Below, piece by piece: positions 51,069 to 59,776 of a stretch of DNA of 64,000 nucleotides (position 1 is the stretch's first letter; each line of letters begins with the position of its first letter). Source of the stretch: Acidobacteriota bacterium (lineage in GTDB: Bacteria > Acidobacteriota > Terriglobia > Terriglobales > Acidobacteriaceae); assembly GCA_016196065.1 (NCBI GenBank), contig JACPYL010000027.1, forward strand, positions 434,001 to 498,000, given 5' to 3'. A program made the translations under genes and the position numbers. The notes below the pieces were generated by a model. The model made no database searches and had not been told where the DNA came from. It saw only the letters and a list, made by a program, of their open reading frames with translations.

Positions 51069-51169
51069 TCCCATTTACGGGCGGAAATTCACAGGTTCTT
51101 AATCCATCGAGCGCGCGAAGGGCATATGCTTGATTCGAGTGGTGTGCCGATCCACGTTATGAACGCAGC

Positions 51170-51946
51170 ATGAATCGGCCATCGAAGCGGAACAGAATCC
51201 CATCGTCTGGTGTCGCGCCTATGAGCACTGCGAGTCTGAAAATGCCTGCTCCTGACCCTGCCAGCGTCCGGTTGATCCGGCGGACGGTGGAGGCTTGTGA
51301 ATTGGCTCGCGAGGCGGCTTCGATTGCCGCTGAAGGAATCGCGACTGGTTCCATGGCCCGCCTCAACAACATCCGGCAGTGCGAGCGCGAACTGGACGCT
51401 ATCGACGCCGAGATCGACTCTGGCGTGACCTCAACCATCGCTCAGGTTCCAGAAGTCGAAGCGCGGCAGTTGCTGGCATGCATGAAAGTTGTCATCGGGC
51501 TGGAGCGGATCGGCGACCTGTTGCTGAGCTTTGCCAATAGCGCGCAAGCGGCGGGCAGCCGCCTCGATTGCGAGGATGCCCGTGAGTTGACACAGATGGC
51601 TACGTTGCTGGAAAAAATGCTGGCCGATGTCGCCCTGTCCTTTTCGAAGCGGGATGTGAAGAAGGCCATCGAAGTCCTGCGCGCCGACGCGGAGATGGAT
51701 CGCTTGCGTAATCTTATTTTCATGCGGCATATCGAGAATCCTGAAAACATCGCGCGTCAAGCCAGCCTGCAGGTCATCTTCATGACGCAGTCCCTGGAAC
51801 GGGCCGGCGACCACGCCAAGAATCTCGCCGAAGAAGTCTGCCATTTCGTCAGCGGACGCAGCGTCCGCCACCTGCTCATGGCCTACGACAAGCCGCTGGA
51901 GCAGATGTTCATCGATTGGCTCCGCCACAAGGATGACAAGGCATAA
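51170..51946 (+). CDS. phoU: PhoU-like phosphate regulatory protein
   Basis: 258 residues of two three-helix PhoU repeats. The metal-site motifs are ERIGDLLL in repeat 1 and ERAGDHAKNLAEEV in repeat 2, the normal E/D-x-x-x-D pattern. PhoU dampens PhoR-PhoB signalling when phosphate is abundant. ATG 51170 and ATG 51221 are both possible, and the first 17 residues look nonconserved. It lies 101 bases after phoR. No pst genes are adjacent, although phoU normally accompanies them. Confidence 0.88.
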   Translation: MNRPSKRNRIPSSGVAPMSTASLKMPAPDPASVRLIRRTVEACELAREAASIAAEGIATGSMARLNNIRQCERELDAIDAEIDSGVTSTIAQVPEVEARQLLACMKVVIGLERIGDLLLSFANSAQAAGSRLDCEDARELTQMATLLEKMLADVALSFSKRDVKKAIEVLRADAEMDRLRNLIFMRHIENPENIARQASLQVIFMTQSLERAGDHAKNLAEEVCHFVSGRSVRHLLMAYDKPLEQMFIDWLRHKDDKA

Positions 51947-51948
51947 AG

Positions 51949-51982
51949 CAGCAATGAGTACTTAGCACTTAGCATTGAGCCA
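51949..51982. repeat. Word-like spacer repeat (tacttagcacttagca type)
   Basis: The spacer after phoU reads gcaatgagtacttagcactt then agcattgagcc, short words of the cttagca type. Similar but unrelated word strings occur elsewhere in this window, for example cattcagtattcagtgctc at 46161 and cccagcattcagcacctgg at 22501. There is no coding potential. Confidence 0.45.
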
Positions 51983-52067
51983 AGGCGTCTTCTGTGTGGG
52001 CTCCGCATTTCTTCCCCGCGAACTCTACCGTCTAAGATTCTGTCCCGGCTTGATATTCTGAGGACGC

Positions 52068-53315
52068 ATGCTGAATCCGGCCGCCGCGTTCTTGCCGCAG
52101 ACCCAGGTCCTTGCCGGTACGATCGTCTTTCTTGCCAGCTATGTAGTCTTCGCGCTCGGCAAATTTCCAGGCCTCAAGATTGATCGCACCGGCGCCGCCA
52201 TCATTGGTGCGATCGCGGTTGTTGTGTTGCGAGTAAGCCGTCCGGACGAAGCAATTCGATCGGTGGATTTCGCCACGGTCGTCCTCTTGTTCGCGATGAT
52301 GCTGGTGGTGGGCAGCTTGAAACTCGCGGGATTTTTCGAGTGGAACGCCGAACTTGTCCTGCGGCGCCTGAAGCCTGGGATGTTGCTGCCGGCAGTGATT
52401 CTCACCTGCGGAGCGCTGTCTGCATTTTTCGTCAACGATATTGTTTGTTTGGTGATGGTGCCCTTTGTCCTCTCACTGACGCAGAAACTCCGCTTGCAAC
52501 CGCTGCCCTTTCTATTGGCAGTGGCGACGTCGTCGAATATTGGCAGCGTCGCTACCATCACGGGCAATCCGCAGAACATGCTGATTGGTTCTTACTCCGG
52601 AATCGCTTACCGTGATTTTCTGTTCCACTTGGGCCCGGTTGCCGTGATGGGCCTGGTACTGGACTGGCTCATCCTGCGCTGGATATTTTCTCGCGAGCTT
52701 CAACCATCCAACGCGGTGCCGGGCGCAATTCCACTTCCGGCACTTGATCTGTCTCGTCTGCTCAAGCCGTTGCTGGTGGTGAGTGGAGTCGTAATTGCTT
52801 TTCTTGCCGGAGTCTCTCCAGTGCTCGCAGCGTCAGTCGGAGCGGCGGTAGTGCTCATCAGTCGAAGCAGCGAGCCACGCAAACTCTACGCTGAAGTGGA
52901 TTGGGGACTCCTTGTCTTTTTTGTAGGTTTGTTCATCATCGTCGGTGGTGCCGAGAAAGTCGGCCTGGTCGACCGCTTACTGCAATTCACACAGCGCTGG
53001 AACCTGCATCGTCCGGGTGTATTTACTGTAGTGACAGCCCTGTTCAGCAACCTGGTCAGCAATGTACCGGCTGTAATGCTGCTCAAATCGCTGGTGAAGA
53101 ACTTCGCGGAGCCGCATAAGGCATGGCTGATCCTGGCGATGGCCTCAACGCTGGCGGGCAATCTAACGATTGCAGGATCGGTCGCTAACATCATTGTGGT
53201 CGAGAGCGCCAAGCCGGATGTCCACATCAGCTTCTGGGATTATTTTCGGGTTGGATTGCCGATTACAGTGGCCACGGTCGTGGTTGGCGCGCTTTGGCTG
53301 GCCTATGCGGGCTGA
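52068..53315 (+). CDS. ArsB/NhaD (SLC13-like) family anion or cation permease
   Basis: 415-residue inner-membrane transporter with about 11-12 hydrophobic segments of the CitMHS/ArsB superfamily. The two re-entrant motifs are present: FFVNDIVCLVMVPFV with ATSSNIGSVATITGNPQN in the first half, and FSNLVSNVPAVMLLKSL with AMASTLAGNLTIAGSVANII in the second. The substrate could be arsenite, sodium/proton, citrate or another anion. The gene follows phoU, which makes an oxyanion worth testing, but no ars genes are near. GAGGA precedes the ATG by a short gap. Confidence 0.85.
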   Translation: MLNPAAAFLPQTQVLAGTIVFLASYVVFALGKFPGLKIDRTGAAIIGAIAVVVLRVSRPDEAIRSVDFATVVLLFAMMLVVGSLKLAGFFEWNAELVLRRLKPGMLLPAVILTCGALSAFFVNDIVCLVMVPFVLSLTQKLRLQPLPFLLAVATSSNIGSVATITGNPQNMLIGSYSGIAYRDFLFHLGPVAVMGLVLDWLILRWIFSRELQPSNAVPGAIPLPALDLSRLLKPLLVVSGVVIAFLAGVSPVLAASVGAAVVLISRSSEPRKLYAEVDWGLLVFFVGLFIIVGGAEKVGLVDRLLQFTQRWNLHRPGVFTVVTALFSNLVSNVPAVMLLKSLVKNFAEPHKAWLILAMASTLAGNLTIAGSVANIIVVESAKPDVHISFWDYFRVGLPITVATVVVGALWLAYAG

Positions 53316-53412
53316 GCAACTTGTGCCAGTCGCCCTTGACACTGACTGTGCTGAAGGCGAGACTCGTTAAAACTCTAGTCGTGGTACACGTTGCATTGCA
53401 CTATCGATAACT

Positions 53413-54465
53413 ATGTCGGGATCTGCACAACCTGAGGCGCCATTCGCGCCGAGAAAAGAAGTCACCACGCCGGGAGAGTTGGCGGCCAGCGTAGATCTGC
53501 CCGCAGGGGGCAATTTCGACGGGCAGGAGCTGGACGCCGCGCTGCAGTTACTGGTGGAGCGCGCGCAATACATCACGGGCGCGACCGGATCGGCGCTGGC
53601 GCTTACACACGGTGAGGAAATGGTCTGCCGCGCGAGTGCAGGTTCCTCGGCACCAGGCGTGGGCGCGCGGTTGCAAGTCCGCTCGGGACTGACTGGCGAA
53701 AGTATTTCCCGCAAGCAGTTGCTGCGCTGTGATAACGCGGAAACCGATCCGCGTGTGAATCTGGAAACGTGCCGGCAGCTCGGGATCGCATCCATTGTTG
53801 TATTGCCTTTGCTGACCCGAAAGGGAGAGGTGCGCGGCCTGTTTGAGTTGTTCTCGGACCACGCCTATGCCTTCGAGGAGCGTGACCTGATTGCTCTCGA
53901 GCGCATGGCCGACTTAACCATGACGGCTCTCGATCTGGCGGAGAGGAAGCCGCGTCCGGCGGTTGCTCCGGTGGTGATTCCTGAGCCGGTTCCGGCGCCG
54001 CCTCCGACCATGACCGAGGCTCACGAAGAACGAGCGAGTGAAGTGCCGGTTGTGGCGATGGCATCAGACCTGGCGGACACGGCTTCCCATGCCGCGATCG
54101 TCGACCAGTCCGTGCCGGTCCCTCCGGCTCTGGACCACCCGCTGGGAACTGCGCAAGTGCACTCCGCCTTATTTCAAGAGACGGTTCCGGAGACTCCGCC
54201 AGCTGCGGTGCCCGAGGCGATGCGACGAGTGCAAAAATGTGCCTCCTGTGGATTTCCTGTTTCTGAAGGCCGCTCGCTATGCGTGGACTGCGAGAACAAG
54301 CGCCATCTGCACCCTGAGGCAGGAGAGACAGTTGCGCCTGAGTTTATCCCTGCGTTTCTGAACGCGCCGCCGCCCAAGGAATCGTGGGTTACGAACCACG
54401 TCAACGTACTGGCCGTGCTGGTACTGATCCTGTCGCTCGTGGTCTTGGTGGTGGTATTCCGCTAG
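53413..54465 (+). CDS. GAF domain - zinc ribbon - C-terminal membrane helix protein
   Basis: 350 residues. A GAF domain covers about 35-175 (ALQLLVERAQYITGATGSAL, VRSGLTGESI, IASIVVLPLLTRKGEVRGLF). A proline- and alanine-rich linker covers about 178-270. A four-cysteine zinc ribbon (C276, C279, C290, C293; CASCGF and CVDCEN) follows, and one membrane helix lies at the C-terminus (VLAVLVLILSLVVLVVVF). The tail-anchored layout places GAF and ribbon in the cytoplasm. The ligand and partner are unknown, and I do not recognise a named family for the whole chain. Confidence 0.8.
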   Translation: MSGSAQPEAPFAPRKEVTTPGELAASVDLPAGGNFDGQELDAALQLLVERAQYITGATGSALALTHGEEMVCRASAGSSAPGVGARLQVRSGLTGESISRKQLLRCDNAETDPRVNLETCRQLGIASIVVLPLLTRKGEVRGLFELFSDHAYAFEERDLIALERMADLTMTALDLAERKPRPAVAPVVIPEPVPAPPPTMTEAHEERASEVPVVAMASDLADTASHAAIVDQSVPVPPALDHPLGTAQVHSALFQETVPETPPAAVPEAMRRVQKCASCGFPVSEGRSLCVDCENKRHLHPEAGETVAPEFIPAFLNAPPPKESWVTNHVNVLAVLVLILSLVVLVVVFR

Positions 54466-54497
54466 CCGGAGCGAGGACTCAAGAGTGCCTGTTTTCC

Positions 54498-54526
54498 TTG
54501 ACATTTCCGCGAGTTAGCCATACATT
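54498..54526 (+). promoter_or_regulatory. Strong sigma-70-like promoter
   Basis: TTGACA (54498-54503), a 17-base spacer, then TACATT (54521-54526). This is the best promoter match in the window, 35 bases upstream of the small gene at 54562. Confidence 0.65.
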
Positions 54527-54561
54527 GCGCATAAGTTGTTTCGACTCTACAGGTGCCCAGA

Positions 54562-54819
54562 ATGAAGAATGTGTATGAGGTTTTAAGGCAAAAAGAACTG
54601 GAACTAACCCGGCTCGAAAAGGAAGTCGAAGCCCTGCGGATTGCGGCCCCTTTGCTTTCTGAGGAGCCGAAGGAAACGATGTCTGAGCAGCCGAAGCCGA
54701 CCCTGACGGCTCCGCAACAACCCATCCGCATCCCGTCGCCGGCCGTGGCCGCAGCGGCTGTGAATGCTGCTCCGCCTCGCGCCGCAGGATGGGAAGACGC
54801 TGCCAAGCGCTGGCCATAG
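54562..54819 (+). CDS. Small coiled-coil protein of unknown function
   Basis: 85 residues. The first half is an amphipathic, charged helix likely to be a coiled coil (VYEVLRQKELELTRLEKEVE). The second half is rich in P, A and Q and ends in GWEDAAKRWP. ATG 54562 has AGGTG seven bases upstream. It has its own strong promoter and a rho-independent terminator, so it is a single-gene transcript. I recall similar small proteins in acidobacterial genomes, without a known function. It sits between the GAF protein and the 3' end of sucA. Confidence 0.8.
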   Translation: MKNVYEVLRQKELELTRLEKEVEALRIAAPLLSEEPKETMSEQPKPTLTAPQQPIRIPSPAVAAAAVNAAPPRAAGWEDAAKRWP

Positions 54820-54840
54820 ATTTTGGATACAAGATCAGGG

Positions 54841-54866
54841 AGCCCAGGCAAGAGCCTGGGCTTTTT
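54841..54866 (+). terminator. Rho-independent terminator
   Basis: agcccaggc and gcctgggct form a perfect nine-base stem around an aaga loop, followed directly by ttttt on the plus strand. It lies 22 bases after the stop of the small coiled-coil gene and faces the end of sucA. Confidence 0.9.
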
Positions 54867-54897
54867 GTTAGCTGCAAACTACAGGGCGTCGTCGCCC

Positions 54898-57393
54898 CTA
54901 GCCCTGTGTCGTGAATGCCAGCGCCAGCAGGGTCTTTTGCTCGACCTCGTGAGCTTTTGCCGACCCCGTCGCCGGACTGGGACTCGCCGACCGCTTCACC
55001 GACAAGACAGGCCGGCCGTTTGCGATTCTCCGCAGGCGCGGCAACATGTAGAACAGCGCACCCATATTGGCCGGCTCTTCCTGTACCCAGACGATGTCGC
55101 GAGCCGATGAGTGACGTTCCAGCTCCGCGGCCAGCTCTGCTTCGGGGAATGGATACATCTGTTCCACGAAGATGATGGCGGTGTCGAAGTCGTTGCGTTT
55201 CTTGCGCTCGACGCGCAGTTCGTGGCCGATCTTTCCAGTGGAGAGAAGAATCCGTTTGGTGTCTCGCACTTCCGTGTCCGGGAACACCGTGAGGAACTTC
55301 TGATGCGTCAGATCTTCCAGTGGCGACAACGCATCCGGATGGCGCAACATACTCTTCGGGGTGAACACGATCAGCGGCTTGCGCCACTTGCGCAATCCTT
55401 GCCGCCGCAGCAGATGAAAATATTGTCCAGCGTTGGACGGCTGGCAGATCTGGATATTGTCGCGCGCCGCGAGTTGCAGGAAACGTTCAATGCGGGCGCT
55501 GGAGTGCTCCGGTCCTTGTCCTTCGTAGCCGTGCGGAAGCAGCAATACGAGGCCAGACAACAATCCCCACTTGTCCTCTCCGGCACACACGAACTGATCG
55601 ATCACGGCCTGTGCGACGTTGGCGAAATCGCCGAACTGCGCTTCCCACAACACAAGGGCTTCCGGATAGTCGCGGCTGTAACCGTATTCGAATCCCATCA
55701 CGCCGGCTTCCGAGAGCGTGGAATTGTAGATGTCGCAGCGGGCCTGGTCGGGCGAGATGTGTCGAAGCGGTACGTGTTCCGACTCGTCCTCGGTATCGAT
55801 TAGCACCGAATGGCGCTGGTTGAAAGTGGCGCGACGCGAGTCCTGGCCGCTGAGCCGGATCGGAATACCTTGCTTCACCAGGCTGGCGAAGGCGAGTGCT
55901 TCGGCCATGCCATAGTCGAGCGGCTTCTTGCCAGTGCCCATCTCAACGCGCTGTTCGAGTAACTTCTTCACTTTCGGATGGATGTGAAATCCGTCGGGAT
56001 ACGTGGTCAGACGCTTCGTCAATTCGAACAGTTCTTCTTGTGGAATCCCAGTTGGCGCTTCGTACTCGGCTTTGTAAGGTCCGCCGAAGTAGGTATCCCA
56101 ATACTTGGGGAGTTCGCGGAGGACCGGTTTCTTGGTGAGCTGTCCGGCGCGTTTTTGCGCTGCTTCGTAGCCGGCTTTAATGGCTTGCACGCGCGCGCCA
56201 ATATCACCGACACCGATTTCCTTGGCGTAGATTTCCCATAGCGGAGGATGCGCTTTGATGGCCTTGTACATCAGCGGCTGGGTGACGGTTGGATCATCGA
56301 CCTCGCTATGGCCGTGGCGGCGATAGCCGATCAGGTCGATCACTACGTCGCTGCCAAATTTGTAACGATATTGTGCGGCGATCCGAGCAATACGAAGAAC
56401 GGCGTCGACATTCTCGCCGTTGACGTGAAAAATCGGAATCGCCTGCCGCCGCGCGAGCTGCGCTGAAAAGCGCGACGAATGTTCTTCGCGAGCGTTGGTC
56501 GTAAATCCGACCAGGTTGTTCACAATGATGTGGATCGTGCCCCCGACGGTATAGCCGGCAAGGTCGGCATAGTTCAGAGTCTCGGCGGTAATGCCTTGTC
56601 CGGCGAAGGCCGCGTCGCCGTGGACGAGCACGGGAAGATACTTCACTTTGCCGCCGTCTCCCGCGCGGTCCTGCTTGGCGCGAGTGCGGCCGACGGTGAC
56701 GGGATCGACTGCCTCGAGATGGCTCGGATTGGACGCCAGGTGGATGTGAATCTTCGCTCCACTCTTTGTGACATACTCGCCGGTCGCGCCCATGTGATAT
56801 TTCACGTCGCCGGACCCGAGCACGCTGCGCGGATCAACATCCTCGAATTCGCCAAAGATCTCTTCCGGTGGACGCTTCGCGATATTGATGATGACGTTCA
56901 ATCGTCCACGATGGCTCATCCCCATGACGAGTTCGACAGCGCCATGTTCTCCGGCCACGTCGAGGACTTCGTCCAACAGCGGCAGGAGAGAAGTGTTGCC
57001 TTCGAGCGAAAATCGCTTGTTCCCGAGATAGCGCGCCTGCAGCGTCTGCTCAAACAGGTCGGCCTGGATCAGCAGGTCGAGCGCAAGTTCATGTTCGACA
57101 TGCTCGGGCTCGCCTTCCAGCCGTTCCTGGATCCAGCGCCTGCGCTCTGGATCGGCGATATGCATGAATTCCGCGCCCACGCTTCCGCAATAGATGCGGC
57201 GCGCGTCCCGGGCCCATTCATTGTCGATCTGGAGGTCGGGGTGCGGTTGCGGAGGCAATAGTCCCAAGGGGTTAAGTTCTGCTTCCAGGTATCCCCACTG
57301 GCGGAACAGTTCGTAAACCCGTTCCCGTTCAAGCGTTTCCACGGTTCCGGCAGCCGCGCCGCCACGAGCTTTATTTTGCGTAGAAGTAGCCAT
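54898..57393 (-). CDS. sucA: 2-oxoglutarate dehydrogenase E1 component
   Basis: Thiamine-diphosphate enzyme that decarboxylates 2-oxoglutarate for the TCA cycle, 831 residues against about 930 in E. coli. The N-terminal E2-binding region is short (a first helix near VYELFRQWGYLEAELNPLG). GMSHRGRLNVIINI and HGDAAFAGQGITAET with NNLVGFTT make the cofactor site, GYRRHGHSEVDDP is the phosphate region, and SGQDSRRATFNQRH lies in the second domain. The E2 and E3 genes are not in the window. It is divergent from the ureohydrolase gene. A ferredoxin-dependent 2-oxoacid enzyme is encoded 5.4 kb away. Confidence 0.95.
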   Translation of the reverse strand: MATSTQNKARGGAAAGTVETLERERVYELFRQWGYLEAELNPLGLLPPQPHPDLQIDNEWARDARRIYCGSVGAEFMHIADPERRRWIQERLEGEPEHVEHELALDLLIQADLFEQTLQARYLGNKRFSLEGNTSLLPLLDEVLDVAGEHGAVELVMGMSHRGRLNVIINIAKRPPEEIFGEFEDVDPRSVLGSGDVKYHMGATGEYVTKSGAKIHIHLASNPSHLEAVDPVTVGRTRAKQDRAGDGGKVKYLPVLVHGDAAFAGQGITAETLNYADLAGYTVGGTIHIIVNNLVGFTTNAREEHSSRFSAQLARRQAIPIFHVNGENVDAVLRIARIAAQYRYKFGSDVVIDLIGYRRHGHSEVDDPTVTQPLMYKAIKAHPPLWEIYAKEIGVGDIGARVQAIKAGYEAAQKRAGQLTKKPVLRELPKYWDTYFGGPYKAEYEAPTGIPQEELFELTKRLTTYPDGFHIHPKVKKLLEQRVEMGTGKKPLDYGMAEALAFASLVKQGIPIRLSGQDSRRATFNQRHSVLIDTEDESEHVPLRHISPDQARCDIYNSTLSEAGVMGFEYGYSRDYPEALVLWEAQFGDFANVAQAVIDQFVCAGEDKWGLLSGLVLLLPHGYEGQGPEHSSARIERFLQLAARDNIQICQPSNAGQYFHLLRRQGLRKWRKPLIVFTPKSMLRHPDALSPLEDLTHQKFLTVFPDTEVRDTKRILLSTGKIGHELRVERKKRNDFDTAIIFVEQMYPFPEAELAAELERHSSARDIVWVQEEPANMGALFYMLPRLRRIANGRPVLSVKRSASPSPATGSAKAHEVEQKTLLALAFTTQG

Positions 57394-57532
57394 AAAAGTT
57401 CTTCTCTATAGGATAACGGATGTGCGGAAATCTGTGGCCGATTAAGCTCCACCGGGCCAAACAAAAGGATGTGTTTGCGGTCACTGTGGTGCACAATGCT
57501 CAGGTTTACAAATAGAGGGTAGAGGTGATTCC

Positions 57533-58354
57533 ATGCCATCGCTTCCTGCGACTGCTAAGCCGGATACACCCGTTCTTCTTGGAATCCCATTCGACGCGAA
57601 CTCTTCCTGGCTCAGGGGAGCGGCCGGAGCGCCGCCGATTATCCGCGTTTCTTTTCGGTCTGATTCGTCGAACTCCTGGACCGAGACTGGAGTCGATCTT
57701 GGTGCCGAGGGTGCGTACTGCGATGCTGGCGATCTCAAGTTCACTTTCCAGGAACCCTTTGCCGCGATCGAAAAGAAGGTCGGCGAGCTTCTGGACAAAG
57801 GCCTGCGCGTAATTTCGTTGGGCGGCGACCACTCCATCGCGTTGCCGATCTTGTGCGCGTATGGCAAGCGTATGCCGGGGCTGACCGTCATTCAATTTGA
57901 CGCGCACCCCGATCTGTACGACGAACTGGAAGGCAACCGCCTGTCCCACGCTTGCCCGTTTGCCCGCGTTATGGAAGATGGTTGGGCGAAACGCCTGATC
58001 CAGGTAGGGATCCGCACCCTGAATGGACACCAGCGCGAACAGGTAAAGAAGTTCGGTGTCGAAGTGATTGAGATGCGTCACCTGCCCGCGCTCGACCGGA
58101 TGAAGATCGATGGTCCGGTTTACATTTCTTTTGACATGGACGCGCTCGATCCGGCTTTCGCTCCCGGCATCTCACACCGCGAACCGGGCGGGATGTCGGT
58201 TCGCGATGCACTCATGCATATTCAGGCGATCACCGGAAAGATCGTGGGCGCCGACATCGTCGAATACAATCCAGCGCAGGACCACACGCAGATCACCGCC
58301 ATGGTCGCAGCAAAGCTGCTGAAGGAAATCATGGGGAAAATGATTGGCGGGTAG
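57533..58354 (+). CDS. Ureohydrolase (agmatinase/arginase family)
   Basis: 273-residue binuclear manganese enzyme that would release urea or a related product from a guanidino compound. The metal ligands are all present: H100 in GGDHS, D123, H125 and D127 in DAHPD, and D201 and D203 in SFDMDALDP. SHACPFARV lies where substrate specificity is set. AGAGGTGA precedes the ATG. Which substrate (agmatine, arginine, guanidinobutyrate or formimidoylglutamate) is used cannot be read from sequence. No arginine or polyamine genes flank it. Confidence 0.9.
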   Translation: MPSLPATAKPDTPVLLGIPFDANSSWLRGAAGAPPIIRVSFRSDSSNSWTETGVDLGAEGAYCDAGDLKFTFQEPFAAIEKKVGELLDKGLRVISLGGDHSIALPILCAYGKRMPGLTVIQFDAHPDLYDELEGNRLSHACPFARVMEDGWAKRLIQVGIRTLNGHQREQVKKFGVEVIEMRHLPALDRMKIDGPVYISFDMDALDPAFAPGISHREPGGMSVRDALMHIQAITGKIVGADIVEYNPAQDHTQITAMVAAKLLKEIMGKMIGG

Positions 58355-58386
58355 AGGGCGCGTGGATAGCAAACAACTTTTTAACT

Positions 58387-58461
58387 CTGTCATCCCGAAC
58401 GAAGTGAGGGATCTGCAGAGGCCGGCAGAATACAGATCCCTCGCGTCGCTCGGGATGACAG
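58387..58461. repeat. REP-like palindrome, second copy
   Basis: Arms 58387-58415 and 58433-58461 are inverted repeats of 29 bases with three mismatches around a 17-base loop. The core gtcatcccgaacgaagtgag matches the palindrome at 1211-1293. It lies between the ureohydrolase gene and the DUF202 gene. Confidence 0.85.
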
Positions 58462-58484
58462 AACTTAATGTAATTTAGATAGTC

Positions 58485-58862
58485 ATGCCCGAACTCAACA
58501 ACGCCCGCGACCACCTTGCGAATGAACGCACGTTCCTGGCGTGGATCCGCACCGGCGTTGCCACCATCGTGTTTGGATTTGCGGTGGGCCGTTTTTCGAT
58601 CGCGCTCCAGGAATTTCTCCAGTTTGAAGGTAAGAAAGTTTCCACTCCCGGACTGACAGCGTGGCTGGGAATGATCTCGATTGTGGCCGGCGTGCTGCTG
58701 ATTTTTGCCGGCCTGTACCGTTACCGGCAGACGCGTCAGCAAATCGATACGGACTCGTTTAAGCCCGCCGGAACGATCATCGACCTGGTGGCGGTTTTGC
58801 TGGCCGTGTTTGGGATCGTGCTGGCGGGATATCTGGCGTGGATCAAGATTGCTCAGGGATAA
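58485..58862 (+). CDS. DUF202 / YidH-like small membrane protein
   Basis: 125 residues with three membrane helices (about 24-45, 60-80 and 98-120) and the family N-terminus DHLANERTFLAWIRTGVA, the NERTFLAWxRT signature of DUF202. The function is unknown. Its stop lies 10 bases before the rpiA start, so the two genes are probably cotranscribed. Confidence 0.93.
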   Translation: MPELNNARDHLANERTFLAWIRTGVATIVFGFAVGRFSIALQEFLQFEGKKVSTPGLTAWLGMISIVAGVLLIFAGLYRYRQTRQQIDTDSFKPAGTIIDLVAVLLAVFGIVLAGYLAWIKIAQG

Positions 58863-58872
58863 CGCAACCACT

Positions 58873-59637
58873 ATGGCAAATCAAAACGAAAAAGAACTGG
58901 CAGGACGTGCGGCCGCGAAATTGGTCGTGGATGGAACCATCGTAGGGCTCGGTACCGGATCGACCGCATATTTCGCAGTTGTCGCGTTGGGTGAACGAGT
59001 CAAGGATGGACTCAAAATCATTGGCATTCCCACGTCAGTCGCGACCGGCGAATTGGCTCGCGCTGTCGGCATTCCACTCTCGACGCTCGACCAACATCCG
59101 GAGATCGACATCACCATCGATGGCGCGGATGAAGTCGATCCGCAACTGCGGCTCATCAAGGGCGGCGGTGGTGCGCTGCTGCGCGAGAAAATTATTGCCA
59201 CGGCATCCAAGAGGATGGTCGTCGTGGCGGATTCGAGCAAACTTGTGCCGGCGCTGGGAAAGTTTCCGTTGCCGGTGGAAATCATCCCGTTCGCAAGGGC
59301 CGTAATCGAGAGAAATATCACCGCGCTGGGCGCGAGTTGCAAACTACGAAACCGCCCGGACGGAACGCCGTTTGTTACGGACGAAGGGCATCACATACTG
59401 GATTGCAGCTTCGGCAAGATCGCCGATCCGCCAGCGCTGGCGCGCGCTTTGAGCGAGATGCCCGGAGTGGTGGAGCACGGGCTGTTCATCGGGATTGCAA
59501 AGGCGGCAATTATTGGGAAAGGGAATTCGGTGGTTGAGATCGGTCAGAAGCGTGCCCGGCCTCCGGCATCTCGTCGAAGACCGACCCGTGTGAAGCGCGT
59601 CGTCAAGAAGAGAGTCGCAAAGCACTCCCGCCGATAG
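58873..59637 (+). CDS. rpiA: Ribose-5-phosphate isomerase A with a lysine/arginine-rich tail
   Basis: Interconverts ribose-5-phosphate and ribulose-5-phosphate in the pentose phosphate pathway. Residues 1-225 are a normal RpiA: GLGTGSTAYF (phosphate site), DGADEVDPQLRLIKGGGGAL (catalytic region with the active-site D and E), VVVADSSK and PFARAVIERN. Residues 226-254 are an extra tail with 15 K or R in 29 positions (RRRPTRVKRVVKKRVAKHSR). ATG 58873 gives the canonical N-terminus; the longer frame overlaps DUF202. The tail could bind RNA, DNA or acidic surfaces. No frameshift is suspected, because the frame simply continues to a stop. Confidence 0.95.
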   Translation: MANQNEKELAGRAAAKLVVDGTIVGLGTGSTAYFAVVALGERVKDGLKIIGIPTSVATGELARAVGIPLSTLDQHPEIDITIDGADEVDPQLRLIKGGGGALLREKIIATASKRMVVVADSSKLVPALGKFPLPVEIIPFARAVIERNITALGASCKLRNRPDGTPFVTDEGHHILDCSFGKIADPPALARALSEMPGVVEHGLFIGIAKAAIIGKGNSVVEIGQKRARPPASRRRPTRVKRVVKKRVAKHSRR

Positions 59638-59666
59638 CATCGAGGAGAGAACTCGCAGCGTTCTAT

Positions 59667-59757
59667 CCAGCCGCGCAGCGGCGGAACTGGGAAGCCCAGC
59701 ACGGGAGTGCCAGGTAAGCATGTGTTCCGTTCGAGTCCCGCAAGGGACGGCATGTGA
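59667..59757. repeat. Dispersed ~95-base spacer repeat, copy 2
   Basis: It begins ccagccgcgcagcggcgga, continues gaagcccagcacgggagtgc and ends with cgagtcccgcaagggacggc. It is related along its length to 44699-44795, and like that copy it lies between convergent gene ends (rpiA and the PLP enzyme gene). Confidence 0.75.
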
Positions 59758-59776
59758 CGCGGCCTCGGCCGCTTCA

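Noticed and set aside
49824-51074. 416-codon minus-strand frame opposite phoR
   Set aside because: It is antisense to a histidine kinase with all catalytic boxes intact. No homology or start signal is seen.
54479-55387. 302-codon minus-strand frame at the 3' end of sucA
   Set aside because: It overlaps sucA in another frame on the same strand, runs antisense through the small coiled-coil gene, and crosses the strong promoter and terminator there.
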